A stretch of DNA of 64,000 bases from Euryodendron excelsum (lineage: Eukaryota; Streptophyta; Magnoliopsida; Ericales; Pentaphylacaceae), in NCBI GenBank assembly GCA_033060915.1, contig CM065378.1:34526501-34590500 (forward strand). The letters run 5' to 3'. A model generated the notes under the pieces. That model was not told the DNA's origin, did not search any database, and saw only the letters and a program-made list of their open reading frames with translations. Each line of letters starts with the position of its first letter. Position 1 is the first letter of the stretch. The translations under genes were made by a program, and so were the position numbers. Positions 59,201 to 64,000 of the stretch are shown here, one piece after another.

Positions 59201-62200
59201 GAAGAATTCGTTGTATGCAACAATTTGGAATTTTTAGATGTTATGAATGCTAGAATGCTGCTCTATTTATAGAGCCCAGGTGCCTGTTTGAAACACTGGT
59301 TCGAACAGGTACCAGCAGCCAAATAGCCCCTTACCGGAGGGACGCACCTGTTCGATCAATAGTCACATCTGTTCGGTCAAACAGTCAGAAATTAATTAAT
59401 TAATTAATATAAAATTAATTAATAAAATAATTAATTAATTTAATTCCGACCCTAACCCAAAAAGATAAGACTTGAATCGAACCCACGACCCGGATTGGAC
59501 GGGCGGGCGGTGGCAGTGGCGTGCGCGGGTGTGGAGTATTGGGTCAACCCATGGGTTCTATAGGTCCTTCCTCTTTCACAAAAGTGGGGTGCCCCTTGGG
59601 GCCCAAACCTTACTCCAAATTTGGGTTATATATGGACAACTTATTTCCCATAAGAAATCAATGTGGGATTACCCACTTTCAACTACATAACCCATATTCA
59701 AGGGGCTGACTTTGGAGGCCAATAACTCATTCAATCCTACACGGATTTGAGCAAGTAAATAGTCTAGATTCATCTCCTCTCGGAGGTGAATTCAACGCAC
59801 CAATGACCCGACACAAAGGATGCATGAGTCCCACATTTATATTAGCTCAAAGATTAACAAAATAATAGGTTTACACCCAATTATTCTAACAATATATATA
59901 TATATATATATAATAAGTTAATGAGTTCACGTATTGTTTCAGCTGGCATTGGTAGCATGCCATGCAGCTCTATCGCCTGAAGCTTATTGGAACTCGGTAT
60001 TGCCAAACACTCCCATGCCTAATGCCGTCAAGGATCTTCTACACCGTGGTTGGTCTTTGGGTCCAGACTCCTTTCCTCGTTTTTTTTTCCCTTTTTTTTT
60101 TTGGCTAAACTTGTTACCTCTAACATTAATTATTTCCCTAGAAAACACAGGGAAATAGGATGGAATCTCGCAATTTTGTGAAGGCTTGTATTCTTATCAA
60201 ATCAATAGACGAGTTTGTTGTACTCAGGGACATAGATTTAGATTCTCTTTATTCTATGATTTAGAATGGAGATAATTATTTTATTGATTGAGATGTTGAC
60301 ATGTCAGTTAACATAAAAATTAGAGTTCAGATAAGTTAATTTAATATTTATTTAAAAATAAATAATTTTATAGTATATAAGGATATAAAAATTTAATACA
60401 AAACGATACCTTTTTAGTAATACATCTAGTAATTTTAATATAAAAAGACGTAATTTTATTAAGACATGTGATAAAATTACATCTAGTCTATTGATTATGG
60501 AATGAAGATCTCCATTCCAAATAATGGAGAGAATCCAAATCCCCAGTTTTTGGATGACCCTCCTATATATATATGGTATATATCTAATGTCCAATAAAAG
60601 ATTTATTCTACTTGGCAACCCCATAATTTTAAAATTGTCCTTGAGACTCTAATCTAATAAAGGAAAATGCTATGCTTTCAAAAAAAAATGTAAAAAAAAA
60701 AAAAATCTAACTAGAGTAATGTGTTGGTGAATTTTTTGTAATTAAGATGAGTGTTTTGTTTTGAACTGAAATGCTATGATTCAGACACATAATTCAGTAC
60801 AAAAATGATGATATATTGGTTTGGGAAAAACTAATATTAGATTCGTAGTAAAATTATCCTTTTTGTGAATAGTTTGGTATAAAATGCGTATAGTTTGTGA
60901 CATTATAGATAAACTCCTTGTGTGTAAAAAGTTTCTGCAATAGGTTCTGAGGACGGTCAAATATATACACCCTCATCTCTGTTTGGAGAGATATTTTTGT
61001 ATTTAAACCCATGATAGTCTAGTTGAAATTCAATCACCTAAAATTAAGGGATAATTTTCTCCAACTATCCCACTAACTAATTATGTGTCATGGTTGTTAG
61101 GATTTCAACACATGCATTTGGCATTATGTAATTGGCTTGTAAAACCACGTCAGCAAGATAACATGGCATCACCATTGCATTGAAAATTTCCTCATTGAAT
61201 ATTTTCTCATAAATCATAGCTTGAAATCCCTGCCTGTAACTCTTCTATTTTTTTCCTTCTTATTTTTCTTTTCAATTGCTAATCATATTGGAGCAACTCA
61301 TCAAATTTTCAATTTTGTAGGTTTAAGTTTGACCCCTCCTCATGCTCCTCGATGGCTAACTATCATTCAGGCAACAGATGAAGTTTACTTGATTTGTATG
61401 GTTGGTGACTCTGCATGAAATCGAAGGCATATATAATCAGTCGAAAATCTGAGTAAGCCAAAGAAAAAAAAAAAAAACTATCCGATTTTGTTTCCCCTCG
61501 CTTTTTACATAACACTCAATCCTTTCCTTAGGTTTATGATCTAACCATATATAACAATGAGAAATTACATCGCCAAATTTTTGCTTCGTCGGGAAATTTC
61601 TATCCTTCTTGAACATCCACTATAAAAACGCTGATCATACAAAGTATCCTTATATCGTACACTGTAAAACAATAGAAAAGATGGCACCTGAAATCCTTTT
61701 TATTTTTATTTTTTTTGTTATGTGGTTAGGGTGTTCGGACTAATTTATGCACATCTCAATTAAATAATGTATTAATTTGCTGAAAAATACACATGCAGGT
61801 GGTGTTAAGGTCTACGAATGGAAAATTTGGTCAGAAAGTAAAGCCCCTGCGCAATCTGGTTATCAAACATCTTATGGTGGTAATGTGGATCAACTCCTTG
61901 ATAACAAAGAAGCTCTTTTCTTCATGGAGAAGGACATGAAACAAGGCAGCAAAATGACATTGCACTTCACTAAAAGTAGCAATGCAGCTACTTTCTTACC
62001 TTGTCGGGTAGCCGAGGAGATACCCTTTTCATCCAACAAATTGCCAGAAATCATGAACCACTTTTCTGTGAAACCCAACTCAATGGGAGCTAAGACCATG
62101 AAGAAATCAATCAGAGAGTGTGAAAAGCCAGGCATTAAAGGAGAGGAAAAATATTGTGGAACTTCACTGGAGTCCATGATTGATTTCATCACTTCCAAGC

Positions 62201-62550
62201 TCGGAAAAAATGTCCGCGCAATCTCCACGGAGGAAGAAAGGGAGACTCAGTCGCAGAAGTTTAGTATTGAAGTGGTGAAGAAGATGGCAAGAGACGAAAC
62301 CGTAGTGTGCCACAAGCAGGACTACCCATATGCTGTGTTTTATTGCCACGAGTTTCGCAGCACAAGCGCGTATATGGTTTCTATGACTGGTGCTGATGGC
62401 ACGAAGGCAAAAGCAGTGGCGGTTTGCCATAGAGATACATCGGCTTGGAATCCGAAACACTTGGCCTTTCTAGTACTGAAGATTAAACCAGGAAGTGGTC
62501 CTATCTGCCATTTCCTTCCAGGGGATCATATTCTATGGGTTCCTAACTAG
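53116..62550 (+). CDS. BURP-domain protein 2 (three exons, 298 aa) with a retrotransposon in intron 1
   Basis: Exons are 53116-53154, 59943-60048 and 61799-62550, the same lengths (39, 106, 752 nt) and phases as BURP-1. Splice sites are GTGAGT/TTTCAG and GTTGGT/ATGCAG. The product has a signal peptide (residues 1 to about 22, cleavage near CHA-A), a linker containing YEWKIWSES and GYQTSYGG, and a BURP domain with CH-X10-CH-X25-CH-X25-CH intact, ending in LWVPN. No stop or frameshift is seen. Intron 1 is 6788 bp, of which 6503 bp is a Ty1/copia element in the opposite orientation; without it and one TSD copy the intron would be about 280 bp, against 251 bp in BURP-1. Intron 2 (1750 bp) is longer than in BURP-1 (650 bp), partly from a MITE. 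Whether the gene is still spliced correctly cannot be told from sequence. Confidence 0.9.
53218..53268 (+). repeat. 51-nt poly(C) tract in BURP-2 intron 1
   Basis: An uninterrupted C run about 64 nt after the splice donor, at the same relative place as in BURP-1. Confidence 0.8.
53389..54082 (-). repeat. Copia 3' LTR (694 bp, shortened)
   Basis: Lacks about 390 bp found in the partner. The break falls at TTACCGGAGG; in the other LTR GGAGG-containing sequence also occurs near the far side of the gap, consistent with a microhomology deletion here. Confidence 0.9.
54683..58726 (-). pseudogene. Copia gag-pol, one frame with six premature stops
   Basis: A single 1348-codon frame on the minus strand with no frameshift. 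It is interrupted by stops at 58322, 58214, 57935, 56216, 55757 and 55238 (lowest base of each codon). Domains in order: gag (58726 to about 57900) with zinc knuckle [14 protein letters not shown] (about 57870-57830); protease [12 protein letters not shown] (about 57680); pre-integrase [14 protein letters not shown]; integrase core with [14 protein letters not shown] and NGVAERKNR; reverse transcriptase (56160-55240) with [10 protein letters not shown]; RNase H (to 54683) with [13 protein letters not shown] and end [14 protein letters not shown]. Apart from the stops, the catalytic motifs look intact, so inactivation appears recent. The polyprotein resembles Tnt1-like copia elements. Confidence 0.92.
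58791..58807 (-). other. Copia primer-binding region complementary to its own LTR
   Basis: In element orientation the bases directly after the 5' LTR are ATCTTAAAGACAGATTC. TCTTAAAGACAGATTC is the exact reverse complement of GAATCTGTCTTTAAGA inside the left LTR (53633-53618); the right LTR copy (59052-59038) keeps 15 of the 16. No initiator-Met PBS is present here, unlike the copia element at 49638-49649. Confidence 0.65.
58808..59891 (-). repeat. Copia 5' LTR (1084 bp)
   Basis: The full-length LTR. In element orientation it carries a CTATAAATAGAG TATA box (near 59270) and the PBS-complementary segment about 230 nt downstream of it. It is followed on the + strand by TSD ATATA and a TA run. 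Confidence 0.9.
60227..60544. mobile_element. MITE in BURP-2 intron 2
   Basis: The left end (TTTAGATTCTCTTTATT and TTAGAATGGAGATA) matches the reverse complement of the right end (TTTGGATTCTCTCCATT and TTGGAATGGAGATC). The interior is AT-rich and non-coding. BURP-1 intron 2 lacks it. The TSD is not clear; Mutator-like affinity is a guess. Confidence 0.55.
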
Positions 62551-64000
62551 ATATCGATCTCTGCAAAAATAAATCTGTACCTGTTAGTTCCATCTGTTCG
62601 TTTTGTGTTGTTTGGATTGCTATGATCTGAAACTCTACTTGTATTGTATTTACATAAGTGTTTGTGCTACAACTCCCACCACATATGCATATATGCATAT
62701 AGTCCTGAAGATTGACACAAGGTGACTGATGTATCATGTTATTCAGTAATAGATATTTTTTTCCTGGTATTTATCACTTCTCTTCAATTGAAAGAAGTAT
62801 TTCTAGGGAATTTTCTCCAAGAACAGATATTATATCTACGATCACCATGCTAACCTTTGGTGGCTGAAATTTTATAAGGATACGTATGTAACCACAATTT
62901 ATGAATATTATACAATTCTGAAATTCAGTTTTCAGATTATTATAAATTAAACACATACACACACGCACACATATATATAATGCGTTAGAACATGCAAAAT
63001 ATAATTATATATGAAATATGATACAAACAGATCTGGCCTGTAAAATAGAGAGGTGCTTGATCTCTGTCCTAAAGCCATTTTAGTTCTATCTTTGTCTTTT
63101 AAATATAGTTATATTCACTTGTGAAATTTTCAACACATCTTTATGTTGTTTTGCTTGTAAAGTTTGCATCCTTTTACATTCTATCTTAAACAAATCAAAA
63201 TTTCTATTTGCTGCGTACTCATCAAATTATTTGCATCTTGATTAAGATCTTCAAACTTGTGGTAACATGACTTCTTATATTATCATCATTGGTTAATAAA
63301 ATGCCATAGACAAATGTTAATCATGTATAGAGAAAAATATATTTTATAAACAATGGAGGAGAAATGAAATTTAAACCATGCTTCGCTGTCTGTCTCATCT
63401 ACTACGCTCTTCCCAAAAATTGGTAATATTAATTCAATCATTTGATAACCTATTTAATTAATTAAGTCCACAAATTTTGCAAGATTTTTTGTTTTTTAAC
63501 TTTCATTTGCTAATAAATAATCAATTACTACTCAGATTTGAAAATTCAGATGAGCAGTGTTTGAATTTTAAGCTAAAAAGACTTATCACTAAATATTCAA
63601 TACACCAATGAGTTATAAAATAGAAAATGTGAAATGAAAAATGATAAAACTGAAAACAAGTACTAGAATTCGAGCATGAAAATTGTAGCTCAGAAATAAT
63701 TAAAGATAAATTTGTCCATAAAAATTAAAATAAAAAATTACATTTCACTTATTGAATTTAACATTTATTGGTAATTAAGACTATCTAACTTAATATTAAA
63801 AATCATTTTTGGTAAATTTTTATGTTTCCATGGCAAGTAATTATAGATAATCAAAACCACTTTACACAAGATTCATTAAACCCTTCAAATTTAAAGGAAT
63901 TAAGGGAGTTATTTGATTAACACCTTAATTGGAAAAATAGTATTAGGCTATAATGTCAACTTGAAAATTCATCCCTATATTATTATTTTTTAATTTTAGT
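62551..64000 (+). other. BURP-2 3' flank and intergenic DNA
   Basis: The first ~220 bp align with the BURP-1 3' flank once the insertions there are ignored; an AAATAAAT word near 62567 could serve as a polyadenylation signal. The rest to the window end is AT-rich and I see no gene or element in it. Confidence 0.5.

Larger units (their letters stand above)
53389..59891 (-). mobile_element. Ty1/copia element in BURP-2 intron 1, TSD ATATA
   Basis: TGTTGGATATATAATAATCC...TTCTAACA repeats lie at 53389-54082 (694 bp) and 58808-59891 (1084 bp). Flanks are ATATA on both sides (53384-53388, 59892-59896). The target is a TA-rich stretch, so the TSD is weak on its own. The element reads on the minus strand: purine tract ATGTGGGGGAT next to 54082, pol frame 58726-54683. 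The two LTRs agree closely except for about 390 bp present only in the right one (about 59340-59735). Confidence 0.93.

Overview
The window is plant nuclear DNA, most likely from a large, repeat-rich eudicot genome. The evidence is two intron-containing BURP-domain genes (a land-plant family), plant-type LTR retrotransposons of several lineages, tRNA-derived SINEs and AT-rich intergenic DNA. I cannot name the species. No rRNA gene, intact tRNA gene, CRISPR array or bacterial operon is present.

The only host genes I can support are two paralogous BURP genes on the + strand, about 38 kb apart (BURP-1 14927-16724, BURP-2 53116-62550). Each has three exons of 39, 106 and 752 nt and encodes a 298-residue secreted protein. 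Their flanks and introns are related, so they arose by segmental duplication, and most of the DNA between them is nested transposons.

Layout. 1-6519: end of a giant-LTR Ty3/gypsy element on the minus strand (gag start, PBS, 4.56-kb LTR). 6520-13812: intergenic DNA with SINEs, LTR-like debris and a 158-bp tandem duplication. 13813-14712: Mutator-like non-autonomous element just upstream of BURP-1. 17360-18203: hAT-like insertion whose empty site is visible beside BURP-2. 18862-24666: 5.8-kb non-coding LTR element (LARD type) with TSD AAAAG. 25043-25252: a 210-nt G tract. 25541-41501: Tat-type Ty3/gypsy element with TSD GGGAC. It carries decayed gag-pol, a 61-bp hairpin array, and a separate antisense gene with its own TATA box and introns. 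That gene is split by a 5.52-kb solo LTR (33144-38663, TSD CCTCT) of the same family as the element at the left edge. 41841-49792: a deleted Ty1/copia element containing a 4-kb gag-only gypsy derivative (44990-48995). 53389-59891: a Ty1/copia element in intron 1 of BURP-2, TSD ATATA.

Three patterns stand out. First, in the LARD and in the intronic copia element, the sequence just after the 5' LTR matches no tRNA I recognise; it is a perfect 14-16 nt reverse complement of a segment inside the same LTR, which suggests self-primed reverse transcription. Second, three non-coding repeat arrays in different elements are built of short hairpins whose arms change together. Third, the nonsense codons I examined are nearly all C-to-T (or G-to-A) transitions, mostly in CG or CHG context, as expected from decay of heavily methylated DNA.
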